Shown one piece after another: positions 45,773 to 56,383 of a stretch of DNA of 64,000 nucleotides. Source of the DNA: Armigeres subalbatus (Eukaryota > Arthropoda > Insecta > Diptera > Culicidae); contig NC_085141.1 of assembly GCF_024139115.2 (NCBI RefSeq), forward strand, positions 176,340,994-176,404,993, given 5' to 3'. The notes under the pieces are model-generated. The model searched no databases. It saw only the letters and a program-made list of their open reading frames with translations, and was not told the origin of the DNA. Position 1 is the first letter of the stretch. Each line of letters starts with the position of its first letter. A program made the translations under genes and the position numbers.

Positions 45773-46567
45773 TCCGTCAGAGTACTCTTCAAAATTGGCA
45801 AATGATTTGGTCACACATTGAACTTGGACGGTGGCTATTTTCAATAGTTCCTAAAGTTTCTGCGCGAGCGTGGTTCAGAGGTGTGGACTTAAGCCGAGGC
45901 TTCATTCGCACGATGTCGAGACTTATGTCCAATCACTATTCACTAAACGCACAACCTCTATAGATTAAACCTGGTCGATAGCAACCTATGTAGATGTTGA
46001 GCCGGTTACGATGACATCGATCACGTAGTTTGGTATTGCTCAGAAAACGACGCATCCAGAGCAACTATTGGATACCCTTGTGGCCCGAGGTAAACAACCC
46101 TACAGGGAAGTAAGAGGTGTTTTGGGGGATCGCGATGTGGTTTATATGCAGGCCATCTATGCCTTTCTTTGCTCGTCTGACATAAAAGTCTAATTCCCCT
46201 CTTTTTTTTCTTTCTCGTTTTTGTTTTGTTTTTGTCTTATTGTTCTGTGTAATACGAAGCTATGGCCATCCGGAAGATGCTCCCTGACGAACCACAACTC
46301 GAGCCCGACGCTACGCCATGCCATACCGTTAATGACGTCAAATACCCGGATGAGCAGCTGTAATACCTCAAACCTAAATCCCAACCTAGTCCGTCCTGAA
46401 ATTACGCAATCTAACCTTGAGTCGCCACGAGTATCTTGGTCTATACCCTTTCCCCTTACTAACTGTTGATAATAAGATGATATCGATTGTAAATATTATA
46501 AAGTCTCGGCTCCGTTAAGTGTTATACACGCCTGAGCCTGTCAAATAAACGCAATAGATAAAAAAAA
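45773..46567 (+). other. Decayed ORF2 C-terminus and 3' UTR of the I-clade element
   Basis: The first ~280 bp still resemble coding sequence out of frame (IWSHIELGRWLFSIVPK type). The rest is 3' UTR ending in an A-rich tail directly before the right TSD. Confidence 0.65.
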
Positions 46568-47178
46568 TCTATTAAACTGTGGACAACAAACATACATGAA
46601 CTACTACCACAACAAAGATAGAATTACAAAGTTACAATTTCATGTAGGATAAAAGACCCAATAGTGAAAGAACTAAGCAAGTTCAACCATTATTTGTTTG
46701 CTTACATCAAGCCTACTTTTATATCGCTTACCCCTTTTTTGACTTATTTTATTTGGCAACTTTCGAATACATGCATTCATCTTTTAGACTAGGTGTACCT
46801 TGAGCATGAGCATGAGCATGATTGACCGCCCACGGTTGCTACTCCGTTATTGCCAGGTCAGCTGTAATTACACAGAGAACCAACAGATGAAGTTTGGGAC
46901 TAACATAATCTTCAATGTGTAAGAACTGGTGACCCAAAAATAAGCAATACCAGCGCCGGCCGTGTCCGAATGCAGGTCAAATAGGGAAAGGGGAGGAAAT
47001 TGTTGACGTGATACTCGCTTTGATAAAAGCCGACGAGTCATCTGCACTTCCACGAGAAATCACTGGGATGTTGGATATATGGGGTAGGGAGTGTGGCAGG
47101 GTTCGTTTTGGTAAACGGTATGCCGTGTATTGCGTGTAGTTTGATCGATGAAAACAAAACTTTTTTTTATATTAAAGG

Positions 47179-47431
47179 CGCACAAAGCAGAACTCAATTT
47201 CGGTGATCGGCTGATCGTTCTGCTTACCGCACAAAGCAGAACACAACTTTGATGACCGGCCGATCGTTCTGCTTACTGCAGAAAACATATCTGGATTCGA
47301 TTCAAACTTTAACTTTATAATTAATTTACTCACACGCACGAAGCAGAATAAAATTTCGGTTACCGGCCGATCGTTCTGCTTACCGCACAAAGCAGAACGA
47401 AATTTCGATGACCGGCCGATCGTTCTGCTTA
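47179..47431. repeat. Paired ~50-bp units with internal palindromes
   Basis: Four units of CGCACAAAGCAGAAC...ACCGGCCGATCGTTCTGCTTAC lie in two tandem pairs (about 47179-47277 and 47337-47431), separated by a ~60-bp spacer that also recurs in part after the second pair (GAAAACACGTTTGG). Within each unit AGCAGAAC and GTTCTGCT can pair around CGGCCG, so each can fold into a hairpin. The 90-codon minus-strand frame over it reads through the repeat. Confidence 0.75.
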
Positions 47432-47665
47432 CTGAAGAAAACACGTTTGGACGCGATCTTTGATCGTTCTACGTTCAATGCAAAACACAAACAAATCTGC
47501 ACTCAATATATGTTCCACTGATGATAGATCAACAAAGTCGAATGCTTTTTTTAAATCCACTGACATTAAAATAATTTTTTTGTTAAATATCTTGGCTGTG
47601 CATATGCACAGCATTATTATATCTCTTATGGTTTTCGTACGGCCGAGTTGCCGAATAATATGCAA
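47429..47665 (-). pseudogene. Non-LTR reverse transcriptase palm fragment
   Basis: 78 codons with TKTIRDIIMLCICTAKIF and LMSVDLKKAFDFVD (first catalytic Asp). It is the continuation, after decay, of the fingers fragment at 47845-48168. No YADD box survives before the palindromic repeat begins. Confidence 0.65.
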
Positions 47666-47844
47666 TTAATTAAAATAATATTATTGCCACTTTTCCAATT
47701 CTCTTCCATATATCTTCTTGATCTGTTGATCTGTTTTGTGTAAAAGCTGCTTGGTGGAATCCTGGATCTCCTGGATATTTTTTCAGTCTTGTTACAAGCC
47801 ATTTAGCATATATTTTGTATCCTAAATTACTTAAAGTTATACGT

Positions 47845-48168
47845 CTAAAATCTGTTGGTATTTTTGCTCCTTTTTTTTGGAATTGGAATTTGAACTGATG
47901 TCTTTAATTGTTTTGGGATTTTGTTATCTATCCATACTTTCCTTATAATTTGGTATAGTTCTTCTATATTTTCCTCATTACTATATTTAATATATTCATT
48001 TCTTATTTGATCTAATCCTGTTGCCTTACCGTTTGCTAGTTCATTTATTATATCTCTTATTTCCTCTCTACTTGGTTCTTCCGTTAATTCTTTTTTATCT
48101 TCTTGAATTATGATTGGGTGTCCTTCTGTGATTTCTAATTCTTCTACCCATTTCTTCATGTTTATCAA
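47845..48168 (-). pseudogene. Non-LTR reverse transcriptase fingers fragment
   Basis: 107 codons with EEPSREEIRDIINELANGKA, TGLDQIRNEYIKY and PKQLKTSVQIPIPKK, the standard entry to a non-LTR reverse transcriptase (the A/S-PG-D element is weakened to KATGLDQ). Confidence 0.7.
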
Positions 48169-48419
48169 TGGATTTCTTGGTTTTCTTTGTCTTGTAAACT
48201 ATCTTAAATATCTGTATGATCTTTTAACTCTATCTCCAATTTCATAATCTTGTAATTCATTGTAAAATTTCAATATTCTTTACTCGTAGTGTTCATTGAC
48301 TGTTGTTTTGTATTCCTGTTTTCTAATATTAGTATTTTAAATGAACCATTTCATATTTATTCCTTTATCTTTTGCCGCTCTCATTTTTTTCCTAGCTTTC
48401 AGTAATGACTAAAATAAAT

Positions 48420-48790
48420 ACTCCCCCTAAACAATTAGAAAATTCCCATAAAAAAATAGAAAATTGCCAATAAAGAAATCAGGGTATGAGCAATAAATAA
48501 ATATAAAATTTCCACACATAAAACAAAATTTCCATAAACAATTAAAAATTTTCCACAAAACAAAAATAAATAAGCACTTTTAAAAGCAAAAATTGCAATT
48601 ATAGAAGAAGAATTTTCCATAAAAAAAATAAAATGTTCCAGGAAAAATATACAAAATTTCCATAAATAAATCAATATTAGCAATAAAATTTTTTTTTTTC
48701 CACCAAATGATCAATAAAGAGCAATAAAAAAATAAAAAAAAATCCCATAAAAAAAATATAAAAAAAACAATCTTTAAAAGCGTTCAAAGT
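48420..48790. repeat. AT-rich degenerate short repeat
   Basis: Loose repetition of AAATTTCCATAAA and AGCAATAAA words, with long A runs. The 82-codon hydrophobic minus-strand frame is low-complexity read-through, not a gene. Confidence 0.55.
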
Positions 48791-48936
48791 TCATGTAAAA
48801 TTTCATTAGCTTCATTGCTTTCTTGCACCTTTCCATGGAAATTCGCCTACTCTTTCTATTGCTCTTTATTGATTATTTTGTGGAAAATTTAGTTTTAATA
48901 CATATATCTATTCCATTCATAACGTTTCGTCTCTAC

Positions 48937-49131
48937 TATAGATAGTAGAATCTATAGATGAGCGAAAGCATGGCTGAGTCAATTTTTTGCCCGTGCAAAC
49001 GCGCATATGACGTCACAGCCCTTAACGTTTCCATTGAAATCGTGACGTCATGCTCGTTTGGAGACACGTTTGACAGTTCGTTTGGAGACAGAGGATTTAT
49101 CTTCGCTCATCTATATATTCCACTATCTATA
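48937..49131. mobile_element. 195-bp MITE with 8-bp TSD
   Basis: Ends TATAGATAGTAGAATCTATA...GATGAGCGAA with the matching inverted arm CGCTCATCTATATATTCCAC...TATCTATA. Flanked by GTCTCTAC at 48929-48936 and 49132-49139. It contains two TGACGTCA-like sites (near 49008 and 49041). The 8-bp duplication suggests hAT or P type. The plus-strand 111-codon frame across it is spurious. Confidence 0.85.
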
Positions 49132-49139
49132 GTCTCTAC

Positions 49140-49285
49140 CATCATACCTTTTATATTTGCTTCTTGTAATACCACTATGTCTATTTCTGATTGTTTAAAT
49201 TCTTCGTCTATCTCTTCTCTCTTACTTTTGTGGCAGCAACCTCTCATATTCAAGCTTGCTATTTTGAAAATATTGGAATTCATTC
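49140..49285 (-). pseudogene. Endonuclease N-terminal fragment of the decayed non-LTR element
   Basis: On the minus strand from 49285: IFKIASLNMRGCCHKSK, EIDIVVLQEANIKG (catalytic Glu in LQE). This is the start of an apurinic-type endonuclease; the remainder is cut off by the MITE at 48937-49131 and by the AT-rich block. Confidence 0.7.
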
Positions 49286-49299
49286 TTCTTTGATTCTGA

Positions 49300-50317
49300 T
49301 ATTCTAATTCTTTATTTCTAAACGTAGTTCTGTTCTTGAGTTTTCCCCTTTCCTTATATTTTTACTGTAAACACTTTCATAATGATTAATTCCATTATAG
49401 TAAATTTCAATTGTTCCTTTTGACTCATTACCACACTGGTAATGCAACGGTACATAAATTGTATTAAATATTTTAATATCAATTTTTAAAATCTATTTGA
49501 TAGCTATAAATCATTCAGTGCCTCCCCATGTACCATTTTTAGCAAGATTATGTATGAAATTCTCTATTCTTCACTATTTTCTTCTGGTATTTCTTTAATA
49601 TCGTCCTGCATAGCTGCCATTATTATGTCCTTCAATTCCCCTCTATGATCCCATAAATAATCTATTACTTGTTTTCTCAATGTATTTGCCATCTCCTTAA
49701 ATTCAATGGTAAACATTCTTCAACCAGTCAATTGTTGCACAATTCAGTAAAACATGCAGTTTCCGTCTGCAGGAACTTTGACAACTTTGATTTTATCATT
49801 GAAAAATACTTTTTCTATTGAACAATTCATTTTCACAAAATAAAAATTCAATTCCTTTTATTTTTATTTGATTTTGTCAGAGATTACACAATACCTAATT
49901 ATACAGAGATTACACTATACCTAATTATACAGCATCATGCAGGAAATCTTATAATTTCTAAAACAATCACTCTATTTTGATCTATTATTTTAACGTTTAT
50001 TTGTTAATATTGAATTACTTTAATAATTATAAATGAATGATTAAATAGTACTACATAAAATGAATACGTTTTTATTTAAATTCAACAATAGATTCAACAA
50101 TATTACTTATCAATCTTAAAATGTTACAGCTATATTTAACGTTTTGTTTTATTATTATTTTGAATAATGATTTTCTTATTGTGTTATTTAGTTGATAAAA
50201 TTTGGAATATGTCTTCAATACTATGAACAAAATTGAATGAAAAATTAGTAATTTGAAAAGAAAATAGAGGGAAAAAACAAAATAAAAACAAAATAAATTA
50301 AGTGTAAGATAAAAAGG
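49300..50317 (-). other. Possible decayed ORF1 region; otherwise AT-rich
   Basis: A helical stretch (MFTIEFKEMANTLRKQVIDY onward) is readable on the minus strand at about 49570-49720 and could be ORF1 of the same element. The rest (49730-50317) is AT-rich with no feature I can name. Confidence 0.35.
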
Positions 50318-50480
50318 AATTCTCGCTTAACTTTTCAAAAGGACCTAAGTAACATTTTTTTCATGAATTAATTTGAGTGCTGCAATTAAAAGCTTTCATG
50401 TTGTTCTGTTGATTGCGCTATTCAAATTAATTCATGAAAAAAGTGTTACTTAGGTCCTTTTGAGAAGTTAAGCGAGAATT
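50318..50480. mobile_element. 163-bp palindromic MITE
   Basis: Arms of about 65-70 bp: AATTCTCGCTTAACTTTTCA...GGACCTAAGTAACA...TTCATGAATTAATTTGA and the inverted match. AGG lies on both sides, but I am not sure it is the true duplication. It would form a near-perfect hairpin in RNA. Confidence 0.8.
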
Positions 50481-51124
50481 AGGTAATTATTATTGGGTAT
50501 TATATTTTGGTTACTAAACGAGTTTTTTCCTTTATTTTTGATTTCAATACTGTGAATATGATAACGCGGGTTTTGGTATAACGGATATATTGTAAGAGAA
50601 AATATTGCTTAGTCAATAATAATATTTCACTTGAATAAAACGTAATTATATTTTAGATTAATTAATCACTCACCGACTCATAGCCTTAGATGAAAATATA
50701 TAATTTTGAAATTTCTTACCTTTCTAGTCCAAAAGTTCTATTAAATAATTAATTAATATTTTCACTCACTCTCACTCTCACTGAAACTTGCAAACCTAAA
50801 ACCAATAATATGCAATCTAAGTTAATTAAACATCTGAAAATTCATCTTTTAGACTAGGTGTACCTTGTTCGATTAACACTATCATCCTTATTTGTATTGA
50901 TACATTTATTATTACTTACTTGATACTTGATACTTGATGGGCTACAGCTCTTCGATGAACCTACGCCGAATGGAGTATCCTTCTCCACTGGACTCGATCC
51001 TGTGCCAATCGCTTCCAGTCGCCCTGAACATTGAGCGCCCTCAGGTCCTCTTCAACTGCAAAAAGTCATCGTGTACGCGGCCTTCCACGAAGCCTGCGGC
51101 CTCTTCCGGGTTCTTTACTAAATA

Positions 51125-51773
51125 TTATCTTCGCTTGACGTTCTTCCGGCATACGTTTTTCAGCTCTTTAATAGCATTTTGAACCTCATCTAGTGTAGGT
51201 GACTCCACAGCTTGTCCATCGTCGCTAACATTTATTCTGTTCACCGATGCACTGTCACTTCCACTATTCAACAAAGTTTCGAAGTGTTGCTTGCACCTGG
51301 CAGCCACTTCGGTTTTATCTGTCAGCAAATTCCCTTGGTCGTTGGACATGACGGGAGATGGCGGTGTCTTTCTCCGCACGCCATTGACAGACTCATAAAA
51401 CCTCCACATATCCCTAGCAGCACACATGTTCCACATAAGTTACTGCTACTTATATGTGACGGGATTCAGTCACAATTAAGTTGCTGCAACCATTTTTGTC
51501 TGACTTGTGCTGCTCGGGATCGTTCTGCTCCATTTTTTCCTGCACCTCACTAATAACTTGTTCTTCGCACTCTTTCTTCTTTCTGCGGTGGGTTCGTTTT
51601 TCGTCTGCTCTTGCTTCCTTGTACCGATCTCTATTCGATCGGGTACCCGACACCAACATTCGGCTTCTGGCAACGTTCTTCTCGTCTGTCACTCTCTGAC
51701 ACTCAACATCGAACCAACCCGTCCTGGGTCGCCTCTGTGCAGTGCCTACCACTTCTCGTGCTGTTGTGCTCAC
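51125..51773 (-). pseudogene. RTE linker region, second copy
   Basis: Readable as REVVGTAQRRPRTGWFDVEC and KRTHRRKKKECEEQVISEV, then after a MITE (51412-51518) DMWRFYESVNG and ESPTLDEVQNAIKELKN. It corresponds to the segment between endonuclease and RT in the other RTE copies. RT motifs are absent. Confidence 0.75.
51412..51518. mobile_element. 107-bp MITE, CCCNAGCAGCACA ends
   Basis: Ends CCCTAGCAGCACAC and GTGCTGCTCGGG, flanked by AT on both sides (51410-51411 and 51519-51520). It lies inside the RTE coding region, whose sequence resumes in register as a related residue run on either side. Same family as 4329-4437. Confidence 0.75.
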
Positions 51774-51778
51774 CGCTC

Positions 51779-53840
51779 CACAGTGTTTTCTAACCCAGGA
51801 ATTCGTGATCGAAAATGTTTTGGCCATGAAAAGTTGATTTTAGAGTCTCAGTGACTTCGGAGAAAAGTTTCAGTATGTTAAGCTCCATATTTGAGACAAA
51901 TTTTTTTTGACTAATCCCCCTAAAAGTGAGATGGAAATTCTCTTTCCTCCAAATATGAAGATACATCATTGGTGTCTTCGAGAAAGTTGTAGAAAAAGTT
52001 TCTGCGAAAAATTTTGCTATATAAACTTTATTTCTATCTGTTATAGAAGACGAGATATGGGTCGTTATTTATGAAAAATCAATTTTTTCACGATAATTTC
52101 GTCAATATATTTGTTAGATTTTTCAAATGTTCTACAAAGATCTCCGTCGCGATAAAAAACATGAACCTTTCGAAGACAGTTTCTTTTTATTTTCAATATT
52201 GACGAAGTTATTGACGATTTTTTGTTCAAAAATGCGCATTTTGACATTAACTGCATTAACGGCAAAATGGGGCAGTATTTTAATTGGGAGATTGAAAGTA
52301 TAACTCAAGTACTAATGGTTACATTGCAACATATATGTGACTTAGCTTGCCGTAAGTACCGTATGGATATGTTTTCTTCTTCTTGTTATATATAAAAATG
52401 AATTGGTCTGTATTCCGCATAACTAGAAAACGGCTGGGTTCAAACTTCTTCATTACAATTTCCGACGGGCTTACATAAAAATTTTCTTTGATAAAAGTCA
52501 CGACTGAATCTGAAAAAATATGAAAAATTCAAATTAGCATTTGTATGGGTATTTTGTATAGGCAGATCACAACACGCATTCTAACCTACTGTGCAAAACA
52601 ACGTCTGCCGGGTCACCTAGTTCATGATAATAACACTTAAGCCAAGACCTATGTCTTGTCTTAATGTCCAAATTTGGAAAATGATTATCGAATCGACGGA
52701 TATTTTATAGAGAAATACCAATATATCGGGATATTGGTATTTCCAGAGAATTCTAAATAAAAAGAAATAAACTTAAATTTTTGGAACACTTTTCTGTTAA
52801 CCTGTTCTACAATATTGTGATGTTTTAGACGTAGCAAACCGGCTTTTTATTATTCCGGGATATTTCGAAAAGTAAATAGGTAAAACAAGTACCTTCGAAT
52901 TGTTTACATAAACCGACCCTGCAGACGTTGTCCTGCACAGTAGGCGAGTATGCGTGTTGTAATCTACCTTTTTGCAATTCCTGATCATAATACCTGGTTT
53001 ACAGTTGACGTTTGAGTGATAAAACGGCCTACTTTTCCATACCAATGAAATTGGTGCTTTAATGAACATTATGCAACTCAAATGGGTTGCATAATATCCA
53101 TTATAGCACTCATTTGGGTGCTATAATGAAAAACCAGTATTAGATCAATAGTTATATGACCAGATGTAGCTCAATTAACTTGGTTGAGTGTTCAAACAGT
53201 GTATTCTCTGTGTCACGTAATTAATGGAATAGTTTAATGGACATGACATCAAATTCTCTAAAAGCAGGTTTATCTATTGCTTTATGGTCTGTCGAGCATA
53301 CAATGTTGCACGATAACATGGAATATGTTTGTTTTCTGCAGCAGCATGGCATTTTGGCAAGATTGATCATGTGAATTATATACAATTGTACCATTTTGGT
53401 ACAGATTTATCACATTAAAACCCATTTTTCGTCATTGCAAAAAATAGCGTGTGCAACTCGTTGCAAAACTCGATTTTTTCAGCACTCGTAGTATTTATCC
53501 AACTCGGCAAGCCTCGTTTGATAACCGTACAACTCGTGCTGAAAAAATCATCTTTTTGCAACTAGTTGCACAAACTACTATTTTAAAATTTCCATACTAA
53601 TTTTATTTACAATTCTTCATATTTTTTCCAATTTTAGTCGAGATTTTTACATGAGAAAATATTTTGAAAATCCGTCGGACATGTTGATTTTGCTGAAGGA
53701 ATGAAGAAAATCTATCCAGCCGTTTCTTAGTTATGCACATACATACTGAAACTTTTCTCCGAAGTCACTGAGACTCTAAAATCAACTTTCCATGGCCAAA
53801 ACATTTTCGATCACGTATTCCTGGGTTTGAAAACACTGTG
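51779..53840. mobile_element. Transib-like non-autonomous foldback element, copy B
   Basis: CACAGTGTTTTCTAACCCAG at the left and the inverted ...CACTGTG at the right, flanked by CGCTC (51774-51778 and 53841-53845). The RTE coding sequence on the two sides joins perfectly in frame if the element and one CGCTC are removed (IHGA then VSTT), proving a 5-bp duplication. Relative to copy A it lacks the hAT-type MITE, has a shortened right arm, and carries ~600 bp of extra sequence at about 52985-53586. Confidence 0.82.
53445..53586. mobile_element. Small palindromic MITE within Transib-like copy B
   Basis: AATAGCGTGTGCAACTCGTT...TTTTTTCAGCAC pairs with GTGCTGAAAAAATC...GCAACTAGTTGCACAAACTA. About 140 bp; a hairpin when single-stranded. 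No duplication resolved. Confidence 0.6.
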
Positions 53841-53845
53841 CGCTC

Positions 53846-54422
53846 CATGGATCGACTCCCATAGATCGTTGCTGTTGTCGCTAACGTTGATTGCACTTAT
53901 TCGTTCGTCGAGCTTCTGGCGGTACTCAGCCGATACTCCTTCCGCCGACAATCGCTGGATATTGTAACGCATCGTTCGCTGTGATCTTTCGTTCGATACA
54001 GTTGACAACCGTGATCGAATTTTACTGACAACGAGGTAGTGATCAGAGTCAATGTTCGGACCTCTGAATGTCCGCACATCGATAACATCCGAGAAATGGC
54101 GCCCATCCACCAGAACATGGTCTATCTGGTTGCAAGTTTCACCATTTGGGTGTCTCCAGGTATGCTTTCGGATGTTCTTTCGTACAAAGAAGGTGCTACT
54201 GATGGCCATCCCTCTGGCAGCAGCAAAATTTACTAGCCGTAGGCCGTTGTCATTGGTAGCGGAGTGAAGGCTCTCCCTACCGATTATGGGACGGAAAAAG
54301 TCCTCTCTACCGACCTGAGCGTTAGCGTCTCCGATAACAATTTGCACGTCATGCTTTGGGCACTCTCCATAGGCTTTATCAAGACATTCATAAAACGTGT
54401 CCTTATTATTACTTATTATCAT
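53846..54422 (-). pseudogene. RTE endonuclease domain, second copy
   Basis: Motifs IVIGDANAQVGRE, ISSTFFVRKNIRKHTWRHPN, CNQIDHVLVDGRH and SDHYLVVSKIRS identify the C-terminal two-thirds of the endonuclease. The N-terminal third, with the LQE Glu, is missing beyond 54422. The frame runs left to the Transib-like insertion. Confidence 0.85.
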
Positions 54423-55974
54423 TAATTAACACATTTCTATTGCCTCTGGCAATTAGGATTTTTCCTCTGGTTGAATTGAACCATTTAGGAAATACAATGT
54501 TTTTAACCTATACTAAATTTAGCTAGTTAACACTAAGGATACATAGAGCTAATCGTTAGCTAATCTTTTGGAAATCGTAAAAAGATTCCAGCGATTATTG
54601 TCTAAAATTAAAATTATTTTATTGGCCATTTTGTTTATTGTGTGATGTCATCAACAGACTACTATTCGGACCTAATGATGTACATAAATATTAATTAATT
54701 AATTATTATAGTTCAGCTACTGGCAACAGCTCTACCATGACCAGTGCAACGTAGTGACTTACTGTGTAGTGACTCTCCTATTCTTCACCACCTACCCATC
54801 ATCTTGTTAATGGTGCTGGAGCAAATGAAGCTAGTGCAGTTTACCCCAACCCACCTGACAGTCCATCGTGTGACCAACACTTCAATAAACAGGTTGATTC
54901 ATCTCGAGCCCCGATGAAGATCCAAACCCCCGGATCGAAACGTTGGCAATGATTTTAAATTATCAACATTTTCATGTGACTGTAAGCCAAAAATTTTGAA
55001 TATTAATTAATTACTAATGACACTTTTTGTGTTTATCCTTTTTACTCTTCTTACACCCTAAGAAGGGTATAATTTATTGATTAATCTTGCAGCACTAAGC
55101 CCCGTTTGAAGTTTGATCAGATAATGATCCCAGAAGTTCCAACAACGTTGCTGAATCTCTGTGTTAAAGAATGTTCAACATTTGAGATTGGAATAAATAG
55201 TACAATTACAATTTTTGGCGTTAAATAAGTTTTAATTCGCATTTCTAATTTCTAATAGTACAAGTACAATTTTTGGCGTTAAATAATTTTTAATTCGCAT
55301 TTCTAAATCTGACTTTCAAACCCGTCACCGTAAAATCCTAAAACTTCCAACTACCATTATACGCTTCGAGGTGAGGTGCGTGAGGTTTCGAGTGATGTAC
55401 TGATTCCGAAAGTTAAGTAAAAAGAGCACCAACAGTACCGGAGGCTTTTTTTACAAATCGGGGACTACTTTGGACATTTTGAAATAAGAATTATAACGTA
55501 GATTACTATCAAATTAGCATTGTCACTATTTGGGCGTCTTGTTTATAGTTGGATGGAAACTTTCTGTTTGCCTTTCTCGTATTTTATTTTAATCTTGCGT
55601 TTATTTGGAAGGCTAATTTGCCATTTGGTTTTATGGAGCAGGATATTTTGTTTTTTTTCTTTTAATTTTCTTACAACTAGAGTTAGTTTGAGTAACCGAC
55701 GTACACATGGCTGACTCGAGGTTGGTGAGTTCAAATACACAAGAGGAAAAAGAGGAGTTTGAAGGTTATAAAAATATTGATTAAAATGTTGTTGACTTGT
55801 TTTGATGGTGGATTTTGACATTGATTTGTAATGGAAAATGGACAAAAAAGATGGGAAACAACGAAAAGAAGAGGACATTTTAAAGGAGAAATGCGACAGA
55901 CAGGAGAAACACAAAAAAAAATCAAATTCTTACATCAATCTCTTTCAAAAACAGATAGATAAGGTTCATATACT
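54423..55974. other. No gene recognised
   Basis: AT-rich sequence without a supported gene. Contains the ~58-bp tandem pair at 55198-55312 and a family A terminal fragment (TCTTCTTACACCCTAAGAAG) at about 55042-55070. The 123- and 64-codon minus-strand frames at 55543-55925 have no recognisable motif. Confidence 0.45.
55198..55312. repeat. 58-bp tandem duplication
   Basis: TAGTACAATTACAATTTTTG...CGCATTTCTAA occurs twice with a 58-bp period and a few differences. Confidence 0.85.
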
Positions 55975-55978
55975 TTAA

Positions 55979-56243
55979 GGTGGTTATACAATAAAGCCAC
56001 AAATCGGTCATCTTTGAAACCACGTGCTTTTTTAAATCAATTTTTAAGAGCATGGATTGAGAGAACTACAACGCACTTAGTGGTGATACAATCGTAGAAT
56101 CATTTGGTTGCTTATGCCATACAATCGACTTTAGTTTCTGCACTGTATGAAAAGTATTATGTCATATTTTATCTATTGAAGACGGGAGTGGAAAAACATG
56201 TTATGAATTTTAAATTCACCACTGGACTGATTGTATAATCACC
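55979..56243. mobile_element. TTAA-flanked MITE, copy 2 (inverted)
   Basis: GGTGGTTATACAATAAAGCC at the left and TTGTATAATCACC at the right, with TTAA at 55975-55978 and 56244-56247. It is 265 bp, identical in length to copy 1 and in the opposite orientation, but clearly diverged. Confidence 0.9.
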
Positions 56244-56383
56244 TTAAATCAAGGCCCGCTAACACATACCTAACAGGTTTTATTTCGGATCAATCAAAGT
56301 TAATTGCCTACATATGTTCCGGGTATTAAACCACCCGACTTGGACATATATTTACAATGTTCTGAAAACTTAGATGTGAATAT

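Larger units (their letters stand above)
40742..46567 (+). mobile_element. I-clade (MosquI-like) non-LTR retrotransposon with 11-bp TSD
   Basis: Bounded by TCTATTAAACT at 40731-40741 and 46568-46578. It has a 5' leader, an intact ORF1 with zinc knuckles, and ORF2 with endonuclease, reverse transcriptase and RNase H, then a 3' UTR ending AATAAACGCAATAGATAAAA. The RNase H domain after RT points to the I clade; MosquI of Aedes is the obvious relative. The 5' end appears complete. ORF2 is damaged by an internal deletion and at least two stops. Confidence 0.87.
46803..50839 (-). mobile_element. Decayed minus-strand non-LTR element between 28-bp direct repeats
   Basis: A perfect 28-bp direct repeat (ATTCATCTTTTAGACTAGGT plus GTACCTTG) lies at 46775-46802 and 50840-50867. 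The left inner edge is AGCATGAGCATGAGCATG, which on the minus strand is a short tandem 3' tail. Inside on the minus strand are an endonuclease N-terminus (about 49140-49285), RT fingers (47845-48168) and RT palm (47429-47665). I cannot assign the clade. Several later MITEs and AT-rich blocks break it up. Confidence 0.65.
50935..54422 (-). mobile_element. RTE-clade element, internally deleted, split by a Transib-like element
   Basis: Minus strand. The 3' tail is (ATCAAGT)n at about 50918-50940. C-terminal remnants (DWKRLAQDRVQWRRIL type) sit at 50945-51030, then a deletion removes the reverse transcriptase. The linker follows at 51125-51773 and the endonuclease at 53846-54422, interrupted at 51774-53845. 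The 5' end stops near 54422. Confidence 0.8.

Noticed and set aside
48435..48683. Hydrophobic 82-codon frame resembling a membrane protein
   Set aside because: Low-complexity AT-rich repeat translated as Phe/Ile/Leu; no codon or motif support.
54900..54960. Hammerhead-ribozyme-like core (CGATGA, GATCC/GGATC stem, GAAACG)
   Set aside because: The conserved CTGATGA is CCGATGA here and I could not find the partner strands for stems I and III. Not enough to call.
55543..55925. 123-codon minus-strand frame
   Set aside because: No recognisable domain, compositionally AT-driven, overlapped by other equally plausible frames.
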